Shown here: positions 1 to 8,238 of the stretch, in pieces
Numbering within the stretch: position 1 is the first letter of the stretch
How the letters are laid out: each line of letters starts with the position of its first letter
Origin: Planomonospora sp. ID67723
GTDB lineage: Bacteria > Actinomycetota > Actinomycetes > Streptosporangiales > Streptosporangiaceae
Direction of reading: 5' to 3'
NCBI RefSeq assembly: GCF_015711605.1
Contig: NZ_JABTEZ010000002.1
Location: 1,736,001-1,800,000, forward strand
Length of the DNA stretch: 64,000 nt
The notes under the pieces: model-generated
Seen by the model: only the letters and a program-made list of their open reading frames with translations
Databases searched by the model: none
What the model was told of the DNA's origin: nothing
Position numbers and translations under genes: made by a program

Positions 1-518
1 ATCTGCAGGTCCCGGGCCGACCAGTCGTTGTAGATGGTGTAGCCGATGATGTGCTCCTCGGCCTGCTCCGGGGTGAGATCCCGGCCACCCGGGCCGATCA
101 CCGCGGCGATCTCCAGCTCGAAATCGAACCAGGCGCTGCCGGGGGAGACCGTCACATCGTCGTGCGGGCCGACGATCGTCGAGGGGCAGGCGAAGTAGAA
201 GGCCGGGATCCGGTACCAGGCGTCCTTGAGCGTGCGGGGCGAGCCGGCGGCCTGCTGGCAGTTGCGGATGTGGTCCAGGAAGCACAGGCAGTCGCGGACT
301 GAGGGTGGGCGCGGGATCGGCGGGCGCAGCCCGGCCTCGGCCAGCGGAACCGTCCGTTCCGCCGATGCCAGGGCCGCCTCCCCGGCCGCCCGCATCTCCT
401 CCCCGCCCCGGCCGATGAGCTCGAGCAGGCTCACACCCGCAGTGACGGGGTGGATCCGGTCCCCGCCGATCACCCCGACGCGGTCCCCGGCGTCCGTCGC
501 GTACGTCACCCAGCGCAT
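1..518 (-). CDS. Fumarylacetoacetate hydrolase (FAH) family protein, 3' part missing
   Basis: The gene runs off the left edge of the window, so only the N-terminal ~172 residues are seen. The start is the ATG at 518, preceded by AAGGAGGTTCTCC, a strong ribosome binding site. The visible part holds the family core: PPSVRD, then DAWYRIPAFYF, the acidic metal-binding stretch around FDFELEIAAVIG and NDWSARDLQ. FAH-family enzymes bind Mg2+ or Mn2+ through acidic residues and cleave C-C bonds, or isomerise or decarboxylate ring-fission products of aromatic catabolism. It is clearly related to the FAH gene at 59302-60237, with the same motifs in the same order. It diverges from the TetR gene to its right, with a palindrome between them, so local control by that TetR is likely. 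The substrate cannot be told. Confidence 0.9.
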   Translation of the reverse strand, partial: MRWVTYATDAGDRVGVIGGDRIHPVTAGVSLLELIGRGGEEMRAAGEAALASAERTVPLAEAGLRPPIPRPPSVRDCLCFLDHIRNCQQAAGSPRTLKDAWYRIPAFYFACPSTIVGPHDDVTVSPGSAWFDFELEIAAVIGPGGRDLTPEQAEEHIIGYTIYNDWSARDLQ

Positions 519-540
519 GGAGAACCTCCTTGTTTCTGTG

Positions 541-567
541 TTGGCTGACATAGGCTATATCAGCCAA
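541..567. promoter_or_regulatory. 27-bp palindromic operator between FAH and TetR genes
   Basis: TTGGCTGA (541-548) is matched by TCAGCCAA (560-567), and the inner ATAG (550-553) by CTAT (555-558). Around the central G at 554 only the pair 549/559 fails to match. It lies 22 bp upstream of the FAH start and 41 bp upstream of the TetR start, which suits a shared operator bound by the TetR dimer. Seen directly; the assignment to the adjacent regulator is inference. Confidence 0.75.
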
Positions 568-608
568 CATTTGGTCTGCCGACCGGCATGCCTGGTTAGA
601 TGTTTCGC

Positions 609-1181
609 ATGGCCACGCGACGCATCGAGAGGACTCAGGAGAGCCGACGGCTGCTGGTGGCGGCCGCCGCCGAGCTCTTCGCCGAGAAGGGGTACCGGCA
701 GACGAGCTTCATCGACATCGCAGACAAGGCCGGCATCAGCCGCGGTTCCATCCCGTGGCACTTCGGCAACAAACTGGGACTGCTGGAAGCGGTGGTCGAC
801 GACCGGCTCCAGGCCGTGCTGACCGGTTTCGCCCCGCCCGCGGGAGAACGCCCCGGCGATCTGCTGGACCAGGTCATGGGTTTCATCCGCCTGCCTGCCA
901 CGCGCTTGTTCATCACCCTGCTCGCCGAGGCCGTGGAGGTCGGCTCGCCGGTCCGCGAGCACTACGCGCGGCTCCACGCGGCGCTCCGGAAGGGGGTGCA
1001 GGCCCGGATACCGGCCGGAGCGCTACCCGCCGGAACCACCCCGGAGGCGTTGACGGTCCTGCTGGTGGGAGCCGTCATCGGCGTTCACGCCCAGTGGCGG
1101 GTCGCCCCCGAGGCGGTGGACCTCGAGGCCGTGCACGCCACGATCCGCGCTCTGCTGCCGGCGGGTCCCGGACGGACCTGA
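609..1181 (+). CDS. TetR family transcriptional regulator
   Basis: About 190 residues, the usual TetR length. The N-terminal helix-turn-helix is clear: a first helix ending LFAEKGYRQTSF, then IDIADKAGISRGSIPWHFGNK, the family's recognition helix with the usual aromatic-H-F turn. The C-terminal ligand domain is unremarkable. ATG at 609 (MATRR) is chosen; an in-frame ATG at 600 is also possible and neither has a strong ribosome binding site. It diverges from the FAH-family gene on its left, and the palindrome at 541-567 is its likely operator, so it probably represses itself and that gene in response to an aromatic or ring-cleavage metabolite. The ligand is unknown. Confidence 0.88.
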   Translation: MATRRIERTQESRRLLVAAAAELFAEKGYRQTSFIDIADKAGISRGSIPWHFGNKLGLLEAVVDDRLQAVLTGFAPPAGERPGDLLDQVMGFIRLPATRLFITLLAEAVEVGSPVREHYARLHAALRKGVQARIPAGALPAGTTPEALTVLLVGAVIGVHAQWRVAPEAVDLEAVHATIRALLPAGPGRT

Positions 1182-1386
1182 CGCCGCGCCGCCCTCCGGC
1201 TCGGGGCACCGTCCGGCGCGTTCCAGCAGCGAGTGGGCGCGGTGGGCCCGCTCCGCCCTGCGCGTTTCGACCGTCACGACGACGGTGCCCGTCAAAGCGG
1301 AACAAGCTCATGTACGGCCTGCTCTTGAGAGCGCGTCAAGATCGATAGATCGTTGAGTCCGGTTCGTCAGAAGGGCGTCACTTCGC

Positions 1387-2622
1387 ATGCAGCCACCATC
1401 CGTGCGCGACACCGTCCAACAGGCCACGGTGGGACGGGGCTCCCTCGGCTGGCGGGATCCGCTGTTCCTGGCGTCCAGGCCAAGCGGCGAGCGTGTACGC
1501 CGGTTCGTGGCGATGCTGCTGATGTTGCAGCGGCTCAGCTACCTGCTGCCCGCGTGCGCGAGCCTGTTCGCCGGTGAGGCGCTCTTCTCCGCCCGCGGTC
1601 GCAACGCGGTGCTGCTGGCGCTGGCCCTGGCCTGGAACGTGACGTTGTTCCGCTGGGTCGCGCGGCGCGGATGGTTCACGCCGCAGGCCGTGGTGATCGA
1701 TGTCCTGGCCACCTGCGCCTTCATGATCGGAGTGACCGATGCGTGCCTGCCCGGGTCGGGTACGTGCGTGACCAACTGGTCCTCGCACGCCCTGCTGGCG
1801 ACGGGAGCGCTGATCGGCGCGGTCAGCGAGCGCCCCCTCCAGTTCGCCGCCCTGCTGCCGCCGATCGGGGTCTACGCGATCGCGCACGCCGACGACCTCG
1901 GCCAGCGCTTCCCGCCCATGCTGGAGCTGGCCGTGCGGGTCAACGGCTACGTCTGGTTCGCGGTCATCGTCTTCTTCATCCGCCGCTACCTGGCCGCCCA
2001 GGCCGCGCGACTGGACGTCCTGGCGGATCAGCGACGGGCGGCCGAGGCCGAACAGGCCGCGGAGCAGGCCAGGCTGGCGCACTACCGGCAGTTGCACGAC
2101 ACGGTCCTGGCCACGCTGACCGCGATCGCCCGGGGAGGGCTGGACCACCACACGGAGGAGGTGCGGCGGCGGTGCGCGGCCGACGCGGCCTACGTCCGGG
2201 CGCTGATCGGACAAGACGCCGCGGGCCCCGCCACCGGGCTGGGCAACGCCTTGACCCGCGTCGTGGCCAGGGCGGCGGGGCTGGGGTTGTGCGTGCGCTA
2301 CGCCGCCGAGGCGCTGCCCGAGGACCTGCCGGCCGGTGTGGCGGCGGCCATGGCGGAGGCCGGCGCGGAGGCGCTCAACAACGTGGTCCGGCACTCCGGA
2401 GAGCGGGAGGCCTGGCTCACCGCCGTCGAGGTGGACGGCGTGGTCACCGTCCGTGTGGTCGACCGCGGCCAGGGCTTCGATCCCGGCGGGGTCGAGCCCG
2501 GCTACGGGTTGCGCTCCTCGGTCATCGGGCGCATGCGCGAGATCGGCGGAAGCGCGGAGATCATCACGGCTCCCGGCGAGGGGGTGTGCGTAGAGCTCAC
2601 GTGGCCAGACCGTCCTCTCTGA
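1387..2622 (+). CDS. Membrane sensor histidine kinase (HisKA_3/NarL type)
   Basis: 411 residues. The N-terminal half holds about six hydrophobic segments (roughly residues 40-210, ending YVWFAVIVFFIRRYL), with no large extracellular domain, so it probably senses in or near the membrane. A linker coiled coil leads to LAHYRQLHDTVLATL, where H237 is the likely phosphorylated histidine of the HisKA_3 dimerisation helix. The C-terminal HATPase domain shows the N-box-like AEALNNVVRHS, the G1 motif DRGQGFDP and GYGLRSSVIGRM. The gene runs toward the response regulator on the opposite strand and their 3' ends overlap by 26 bp, so the two are probably partners even though not co-transcribed. The nearby lanthipeptide operon is the obvious candidate target. 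Confidence 0.88.
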   Translation: MQPPSVRDTVQQATVGRGSLGWRDPLFLASRPSGERVRRFVAMLLMLQRLSYLLPACASLFAGEALFSARGRNAVLLALALAWNVTLFRWVARRGWFTPQAVVIDVLATCAFMIGVTDACLPGSGTCVTNWSSHALLATGALIGAVSERPLQFAALLPPIGVYAIAHADDLGQRFPPMLELAVRVNGYVWFAVIVFFIRRYLAAQAARLDVLADQRRAAEAEQAAEQARLAHYRQLHDTVLATLTAIARGGLDHHTEEVRRRCAADAAYVRALIGQDAAGPATGLGNALTRVVARAAGLGLCVRYAAEALPEDLPAGVAAAMAEAGAEALNNVVRHSGEREAWLTAVEVDGVVTVRVVDRGQGFDPGGVEPGYGLRSSVIGRMREIGGSAEIITAPGEGVCVELTWPDRPL

Positions 2623-3238
2623 CGCGGGTGGCGAGCTCCAGCTTGGTGTAGGCGGGACGGCCCGCCTTCCGGTACTTGTCCTTGACGCGCTCCAGGTAGT
2701 TCTTGGCGGTTCCCGGCTGCACCCCGGCGCTGCGGGCCGCCGCGCTGAGCGTCATGCCGGAAGCGTAGGCGAGCAGCACCGCACGCTCCTGCGGAGACAG
2801 AACGGGCCGATCGTCGTTGCGATCGGCCAGCCAGCCCAGCGCCAGCTCGGGGGAGACGGCCACCTCCTCCTTCGCCACCTCCCTGACTTTCGCCACCAGA
2901 GCCGCCAGGTCGTGGTCCTTGGTGAGGTACCCGCCCGCTCCCGCGTCGATCATCTGCCTGGCCATGTCGCCCGAGGTCACCACGCTGACCACGATCACCC
3001 GCCGCCGCAGCCGCGCCAGCGTGCGCACGTTGTCCACGGGGTCGGAGCGGTCGGCCAGCAGCAGGTCGAGCAGTACCACGTCGGCCGGTGACGGCTCCGT
3101 TTCGAGCAACTCGGCGACAGTGGCGGCCGAGGCGGTCAGCCGTACGTCGGGCACGCCGGCCAGCCAGGCGGCCAGCCCTTCGATGAGCATCCGGTCGTCG
3201 TCCACTACAGAAACGGTGATCACGTCTGTCTTTCCCAT
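2597..3238 (-). CDS. LuxR/NarL-type response regulator
   Basis: Receiver domain: acidic pocket VVDDDRM (residues 11-17), phospho-acceptor D58 in DVVLLDLLL, switch threonine in VVTSGD and K107 in GYLTKD. The C-terminal LuxR-type helix-turn-helix follows, from LSPQERAVLLAYASGMTLS through AGVQPGTAKNYLERVKDKY. The ATG at 3238 is taken as start; a TTG three codons upstream is the alternative. The gene overlaps the kinase gene at their 3' ends and diverges from the lanthipeptide precursor gene with under 100 bp between them. It is therefore well placed to control that operon. Its partner is inferred to be the kinase at 1387-2622. Confidence 0.88.
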   Translation of the reverse strand: MGKTDVITVSVVDDDRMLIEGLAAWLAGVPDVRLTASAATVAELLETEPSPADVVLLDLLLADRSDPVDNVRTLARLRRRVIVVSVVTSGDMARQMIDAGAGGYLTKDHDLAALVAKVREVAKEEVAVSPELALGWLADRNDDRPVLSPQERAVLLAYASGMTLSAAARSAGVQPGTAKNYLERVKDKYRKAGRPAYTKLELATRVREDGLAT

Positions 3239-3280
3239 ATCCGGCAATTCATGTCAAGTGCGCAGTTATGGCGGCTACCG

Positions 3281-3295
3281 GTCCAGAGACTGGAC
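3281..3295. promoter_or_regulatory. Short inverted repeat upstream of the lanthipeptide precursor
   Basis: GTCCAG (3281-3286) and CTGGAC (3290-3295) form 6-bp perfect arms around AGA. The site sits in the only intergenic space between the response regulator and the precursor gene, 36 bp before the precursor start. It may be a regulator half-site pair or a 5' leader hairpin; the arms are short. Confidence 0.3.
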
Positions 3296-3331
3296 GTGGA
3301 TCATGGCGCCAAGTCCGAGAAGGGAGCAAGC

Positions 3332-3520
3332 ATGACCGTCACGCTCGAGAGGGCCGAGGAGATCATCGCCGCCTGGAGGTCGGGCGACGAGCCGGACAGC
3401 CCGGTCGGCCCGGTGCTGCCCGGCATGTACGTCGAGTCCGAGATCACGATGACCGGGCCGGGTTACTCCGGCCGCTGCGGGACCGCCTGCTCGGGCTCCC
3501 GAACCTACATGTGCTGCTGA
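3332..3520 (+). CDS. lanA: Class II lanthipeptide precursor peptide
   Basis: 62 residues, starting at ATG 3332 behind AGAAGGGAG. Longer readings from upstream are not supported by a ribosome binding site. The N-terminal leader is acidic and helical (LERAEEIIAAWRSGDE). The C-terminal ~25 residues hold all four cysteines (C49, C53, C61, C62) and several possible dehydration sites (T39, T41, S46, T51, S54, S56, T58), as expected of a lanthipeptide core with up to four thioether rings. The peptide ends in two adjacent cysteines. LanM begins 15 bp downstream, which fixes the function. There is no double-glycine cleavage motif, so the leader/core junction is unclear. I do not recognise the core as a known lantibiotic; it lacks the CTxTxEC motif of mersacidin-type peptides. 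Confidence 0.85.
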   Translation: MTVTLERAEEIIAAWRSGDEPDSPVGPVLPGMYVESEITMTGPGYSGRCGTACSGSRTYMCC

Positions 3521-3535
3521 GAGGGGCCGAAACGC

Positions 3536-6373
3536 ATGGCCGGTGAGTTCGACCCTCCGCTGGACCCGCTGATCGGACCAGCCCTGGCCGACCTGGAGGC
3601 CCGGCTGGGGTCGCTCACCGGCCTCGCCCCGTCCGAGCGCGGTGCCGTCCTGGCGGGAGCCGCGCTGTCCGTCGAGGAGGACGTCCGCCGCAAGATCACC
3701 AGGGTGCTGGTGCTGGAGCTGAACGCCGCCCGGCTGTCCGGTCGGCTGACCGCCCCCGACCCCGCCGCCCGCTGGGAGGAATGGAAACGGAGCGTCGCCG
3801 AACCGGCGTTCTGGGACGGTCTGGCGGTGCCGTACCCCACCATGATGCCCAGGCTGGCGACGGCGATCCGCAACCGGTGCGAGGCCGCCGCGCGCTTCGC
3901 CGAACGCTTCGCCGCCGACCGCGGAGCGCTGGCCACGCTCCCGGGAGCGCCGTCCGGCGCGCTGGAACGCGTCGAGTTCGGCGCCGGGGACAGCCACCGG
4001 GGCGGGCAGACAGTCGTCGTGCTGCACGCCGCGGACGGCCGGGTGGTCTACAAGCCGCGCTCGCTGGCGGTGGACGCGGAACTCGCCGGGCTGCTCACCC
4101 ACCTCGGCGACTCCACCATGCGCGTGCCCGCGGTGGTGACCGGGCAGGGGTACGGCTGGGCCGAGCACATCGAGCACCGCCACTGCGCCGGAGCCGGAGA
4201 ACTGCGCGCCTTCTACCGCGGCATGGGCCACTGGCTGGCGCTCATGCGCCTGCTCGGCGGCAGCGACCTGCACGCCGAGAACCTCATCGCCGCCGGACCG
4301 CACCCCGTGGTCGTCGACTGCGAGAGCCTGTTCGCCCCACACGCCAAAGCCCGCCCCTCGGGGTACGGCCAGGCCGTCGACCTGGCCGTGGAACTGGTGG
4401 ACACCTCGGTGATGCGCACCGGGCTGCTCCCCGGACGGGGGGTGGCCCTGGGATGGCGGGGCGTGGACATGTCGGGGGCGGGCGCGCTTCCCGGCCAGCA
4501 GCCGCAGGTCGAGCTGCCGGTGGTGCTCGGCGCGGGCACCGACAGCCCCCGGATGGGCACCGAGCGGGTGGAACTGCCCCTGGCGGCCAACCATCCCAGC
4601 CCCGAACCGGTGCTCGGCCGCTACTGGGACGTGATCATCACCGGGTTCGACGAGCTCGACGACCGGCTGGCCGAACTGGACCGGTCCGGCAAGCTGGAGC
4701 CGCTGCTGGCGGGCTTCGCCGACTGCCCGGTCCGCGCGGTGCTGCGCTCCACCGAGTCGTACGCCGAGCTGGGCCGCATGCTCTGGCATCCCGCCGCCCT
4801 CCACGACGAGGCGCCCGCCCGCGCGAAGGCCGCCGCGCTGCTGGCCAAGATGTCGGAGAACGTGCCGGGGGCCCCCGGCGACCCCGCCATCATCGCCGCC
4901 GAAGTGGAGGAGCTGTGTCACGGTGACATCCCGATGTTCGACACCACCCCGCGCGTCGGCATGTTGCGCGGCCCCGCCGACACCAGGTGCGGCCCGGAGA
5001 ACGATCTGATCGCCGACGCCGTGGCCCGCTGGCGGGCGCGCGACCACGGCCTGGACCGCCGGGTGGCCCAGGCGGCCCTGGTCAGCGCCTACCTCAACGA
5101 GGGCTGGATGCCGGAGGACGCGCGGCTCTCACCCGGCCTGATCCGTACCGAGCGCCTGGAGCCCCGGCGGCGCGCGGCGGCGGCCGCAATCATGCGCGGC
5201 GTCCTGGACGGCGCCGTGCGCGGCGCGGACGGCACGGTCACCTGGATCACGCCCGTGCTCAACCCCACCGGCTGGGCCGTGCAGCCGCTCTCGCCCGACC
5301 TGTACGGCGGAGCCCACGGCGTGGCGTTCCTGCTGGCCGCCTACATCGGCGAGGCCGCGGACGGCAGGGCCGAGCCGGTCGGGGAACTGCCCGGCCTGCT
5401 GGAGGCGGTCCTGCGCACCATACGCCGCATGGAGGACCGCGACGCCGCCAAGCGGCAGGAGGCCATGCGGGTGCGGCCGGAGCCGCCCGGCGCCTACCTG
5501 GGGATCGCCTCGCAGGCGTGGGGCTGGCTGCTGCTGCGCGCCTTCGGCGTGGCCGGTCAGGAGGCGCTGGAACGCGCCCGCGTGCTGGCCGGACTGCTCC
5601 CGGAGTCGATCGAGGCCGACGACAACTACGACCTGCTCTCCGGGATGGCGGGGGCGATCGTCCCACTGCTGCGGCTGAGCCGGGAGACCGGGGAAGCGCA
5701 GTGGGCCGAACTGGCCCGATCGGTCGGGGTACGCCTGGCAGGGCTGGCGGAGCGCCGCTCCGGCGGGGTCTGCTGGCCCAGCCCGCGCTTCCCGCAGGGG
5801 CTCGGCGGGCTGGCCCATGGCGCGACCGGCATCGGCTGGGCCCTGGCGCGGCTGGCGGAATCCCCCGACGGCTCCGAGGAGATGCGGGAGCTCGCCGAGG
5901 CGGCCTTCGCCTACGAGGACTCCCTCTACGACCCGGACCAGCGCGGCTGGCTGGACCTGCGCAACGACGGCTTCGCCGCCAAAGCATGGTGCCATGGCGC
6001 GGGCGGGATCGGGATCGTCGCCGCCGACCGGCTGGCCCGTGAGGGCGGCGCCCACTGGCGCGACCGGCTGGCGCGCGCCGCCGCCTCCTGCTGGGCCGAC
6101 GGCGTCGGCTGGAACCACACGCTCTGCCACGGCGACCTCGGCTGCTGGGAGACGATCGAACAGGCTCGGGCGGCCGGGGTCGCGCCGGTGGAGCGGGAGC
6201 TGCTGGAGGCCCGCATCCTGGGCAGCCTGGAAGTCAACGGCCCGGTCAGCGGCCTGGCCAGAGACGCCTTCGCGCCGGGCCTGCTACCCGGTCTGGGCGG
6301 GGTGGCCTACCAGTTGCTGCGCATGCACCCGGAGTGTGCACTGCCCTCCGTCCTGCTCCCGGACCTGGAGTGA
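3536..6373 (+). CDS. lanM: Class II lanthipeptide synthetase LanM
   Basis: 945 residues, slightly shorter than the usual ~1000. The N-terminal DUF4135 dehydratase domain shows the kinase-like signatures VVYKPRSLAVD, GGSDLHAENLIAAGPHPVVVDCESLF and the activation region; it phosphorylates Ser/Thr of the precursor with ATP and eliminates phosphate. The C-terminal LanC-like cyclase domain begins around PLSPDLYGGAHGVAFLLAAY and carries the zinc ligands C819 (KAWCHGAGG), C864 and H865 (LCHGDLGCW), which activate cysteine thiols for ring closure. All key residues are present, so the enzyme looks functional. It follows the precursor gene after 15 bp, with GAGAGGGGC as ribosome binding site, and its TGA overlaps the GTG of the exporter gene. 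Confidence 0.97.
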   Translation: MAGEFDPPLDPLIGPALADLEARLGSLTGLAPSERGAVLAGAALSVEEDVRRKITRVLVLELNAARLSGRLTAPDPAARWEEWKRSVAEPAFWDGLAVPYPTMMPRLATAIRNRCEAAARFAERFAADRGALATLPGAPSGALERVEFGAGDSHRGGQTVVVLHAADGRVVYKPRSLAVDAELAGLLTHLGDSTMRVPAVVTGQGYGWAEHIEHRHCAGAGELRAFYRGMGHWLALMRLLGGSDLHAENLIAAGPHPVVVDCESLFAPHAKARPSGYGQAVDLAVELVDTSVMRTGLLPGRGVALGWRGVDMSGAGALPGQQPQVELPVVLGAGTDSPRMGTERVELPLAANHPSPEPVLGRYWDVIITGFDELDDRLAELDRSGKLEPLLAGFADCPVRAVLRSTESYAELGRMLWHPAALHDEAPARAKAAALLAKMSENVPGAPGDPAIIAAEVEELCHGDIPMFDTTPRVGMLRGPADTRCGPENDLIADAVARWRARDHGLDRRVAQAALVSAYLNEGWMPEDARLSPGLIRTERLEPRRRAAAAAIMRGVLDGAVRGADGTVTWITPVLNPTGWAVQPLSPDLYGGAHGVAFLLAAYIGEAADGRAEPVGELPGLLEAVLRTIRRMEDRDAAKRQEAMRVRPEPPGAYLGIASQAWGWLLLRAFGVAGQEALERARVLAGLLPESIEADDNYDLLSGMAGAIVPLLRLSRETGEAQWAELARSVGVRLAGLAERRSGGVCWPSPRFPQGLGGLAHGATGIGWALARLAESPDGSEEMRELAEAAFAYEDSLYDPDQRGWLDLRNDGFAAKAWCHGAGGIGIVAADRLAREGGAHWRDRLARAAASCWADGVGWNHTLCHGDLGCWETIEQARAAGVAPVERELLEARILGSLEVNGPVSGLARDAFAPGLLPGLGGVAYQLLRMHPECALPSVLLPDLE

Positions 6374-8238
6374 AGCCGGTGGAAGAGGAGGTGGAGGAGC
6401 TCGCCACCCCCTACTGGCACCTGGACCGGCCGGACGGGCCCCGGCGCACGCTGCGGCGGCTGCCCGCGCTCACCGCGCCGGTGCTGCGGCTCATCTGGGA
6501 GAGCGGGCGGCGGCCCGCGTTCGTCATCCTCGTCCTCCAGCTCGCCGCGGGCGCCGCGACGGCCAGCGGGCTGCTGGCGACCACGGCGGTGCTGGAAGAT
6601 CTGCTGGCCTCGGGAGCGGCTTCCGACCGGCTCCTGGCGGCGGTGCCCGGCCTGGCCCTGGTCGCCGCGATCGTGGCCCTGCGCGGCGCGGCGGAGGCGG
6701 CGGTGGAGCTGGCCAGGGCGCGGCTGGAGCCCGCGCTGCGGCGGGCGGCGGAGGAGCGGCTGTTCACCGCCGCCCTCGGCGTGCAGCTCGCCGACTTCGA
6801 CGACGTGGACTTCTACGACGGCCTGCACCGGGCACGCGACCGTGGGCTGTTCCACCTCGACCGTTCGGCGGGCAACACCATCGACCTGCTCGGCGCCGCC
6901 TGCGGGGTGACGGCGGCGGCGGCCGGGCTGGCCGTCCTGCACCCGCTGCTGGTGCCGCTGCTCGTGGTCAGCGTGATCCCGGAGGCGTGGGCGGTGCTGA
7001 AGGCCGCGCAGCTCGGGTACGCGGGCATGAGGAGCATGGTCACGCTGAACCGCCGGGTGGACCAGCTCGCCGAGCTGGCCACCGAGCGGGAACCGGCGGG
7101 CGAGCTGCGGGCCTGCCAGGCCCAGCCGTACGTGCTGGCCGAGTACCGCCGGGCGGCGGACGTGCTGAGGGCGGAGGAGACACGGGTCGGGCTGTCCATG
7201 GCGCGGATCAAGGCCGCGGGCCGCGCCGCGGGCGGCCTGGCCATGGCGGGGGTGCTGGCCGGCCTCGGGCTGATGCTGCACTCCGGCTGGATCGTGCTGG
7301 CCGCGGCGGGCACCGCGGTGATCGCCGTCAGGGTGGCGGCCGCGTCGCTGCGGCAGCTCGCCCAGGCCGCCAACCAGCTGTTCGAGCAGGCGCTGTACGT
7401 CGCCGACTACCACGACTTCCTCGCCGACGCCGAGGCCAGGAGACCGCCGGCGGGCGGTACGGCGGCGCCGCGCTCCCCCGAGCGCATCACCCTGCACGGC
7501 GTCGGCTTCACCTATCCGGGCAGCCGGAGCCCCGCACTGCGGGAGATCGACCTGACCATCCACGCGGGCCAGACGATCGCGCTCGTCGGCGAGAACGGCT
7601 CGGGCAAGACCACGCTGGCCAGGCTGCTGGCCGGTCTCTACCGGCCCACCGGCGGCACCATGCGGTGGGACGGGCTCGACACCGCCGATCTGGACCCGGA
7701 CACCGTGGCCGACCGCGTGGTCCTGGTGCCGCAGTACCCGGTCCGCTGGCCGCACGACGTCAGGACCAACGTGCGCATGGGCCGCCACGACCGCCCGGAC
7801 CCGGGAGACCGCGTCCTGCACGAGGCCGCCGCGCTCGCCGCGGCCGACGATGTCGTCGCCGGCCTGCCCGCCGGATGGCGCACCCTGCTGTCCAAGCAGT
7901 TCAGGGGCGGTCACGAGCTGTCGGCGGGGCAGTGGCAACGCCTGGCCGTGGCCCGCGGGCTCTTCCGCGACGGGCCCCTGCTGATCTGGGACGAGCCGAC
8001 CGCGCCGCTGGACGCCAAGGCGGAGTACGCCGTCTACGAGACGCTCCGCAAGATCGCGGGGGAGCGGACCGTCCTGCTCATCACGCACCGGCTGACGAGC
8101 GTACGGCACGCCGACCGCATCTACCTGCTGCACCGGGGGCGCATCGCCGAGGAGGGCACGCACGAGGAACTGCTGGCGCTGCGGGGACGCTACGCCGAGC
8201 TGTACGCGCTGCAGACCGGGAAGGCGGCCCGCCGGTGA
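6370..8238 (+). CDS. lanT: ABC exporter (membrane plus ATPase), no C39 peptidase domain
   Basis: About 622 residues. The start is GTG 6370, whose last two bases plus the next A are the LanM stop (GTGA), indicating translational coupling. An N-terminal ABC exporter membrane domain of about six helices is followed by an ATPase domain with Walker A LVGENGSGKTTLARLL, Q-loop VLVPQYPVRW, signature LSAGQWQRLAVARGL, Walker B LLIWDEPTAPLD and switch histidine in LLITHRLTS. There is no N-terminal C39 peptidase domain, so it cannot remove the leader itself. It most likely exports the modified peptide as a homodimer, with the leader cut by a protease coded elsewhere. It ends in another GTGA overlap with the flavoprotein gene. 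Confidence 0.92.
   Translation: MKPVEEEVEELATPYWHLDRPDGPRRTLRRLPALTAPVLRLIWESGRRPAFVILVLQLAAGAATASGLLATTAVLEDLLASGAASDRLLAAVPGLALVAAIVALRGAAEAAVELARARLEPALRRAAEERLFTAALGVQLADFDDVDFYDGLHRARDRGLFHLDRSAGNTIDLLGAACGVTAAAAGLAVLHPLLVPLLVVSVIPEAWAVLKAAQLGYAGMRSMVTLNRRVDQLAELATEREPAGELRACQAQPYVLAEYRRAADVLRAEETRVGLSMARIKAAGRAAGGLAMAGVLAGLGLMLHSGWIVLAAAGTAVIAVRVAAASLRQLAQAANQLFEQALYVADYHDFLADAEARRPPAGGTAAPRSPERITLHGVGFTYPGSRSPALREIDLTIHAGQTIALVGENGSGKTTLARLLAGLYRPTGGTMRWDGLDTADLDPDTVADRVVLVPQYPVRWPHDVRTNVRMGRHDRPDPGDRVLHEAAALAAADDVVAGLPAGWRTLLSKQFRGGHELSAGQWQRLAVARGLFRDGPLLIWDEPTAPLDAKAEYAVYETLRKIAGERTVLLITHRLTSVRHADRIYLLHRGRIAEEGTHEELLALRGRYAELYALQTGKAARR

Noticed and set aside
5817-8234. Upstream extension of the flavoprotein frame as one 1253-residue protein
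   Set aside because: The extension is low-complexity Arg/Ala/Gly sequence opposite to real codon use and overlaps LanM and the exporter; GTG 8235 fits the coupled start.
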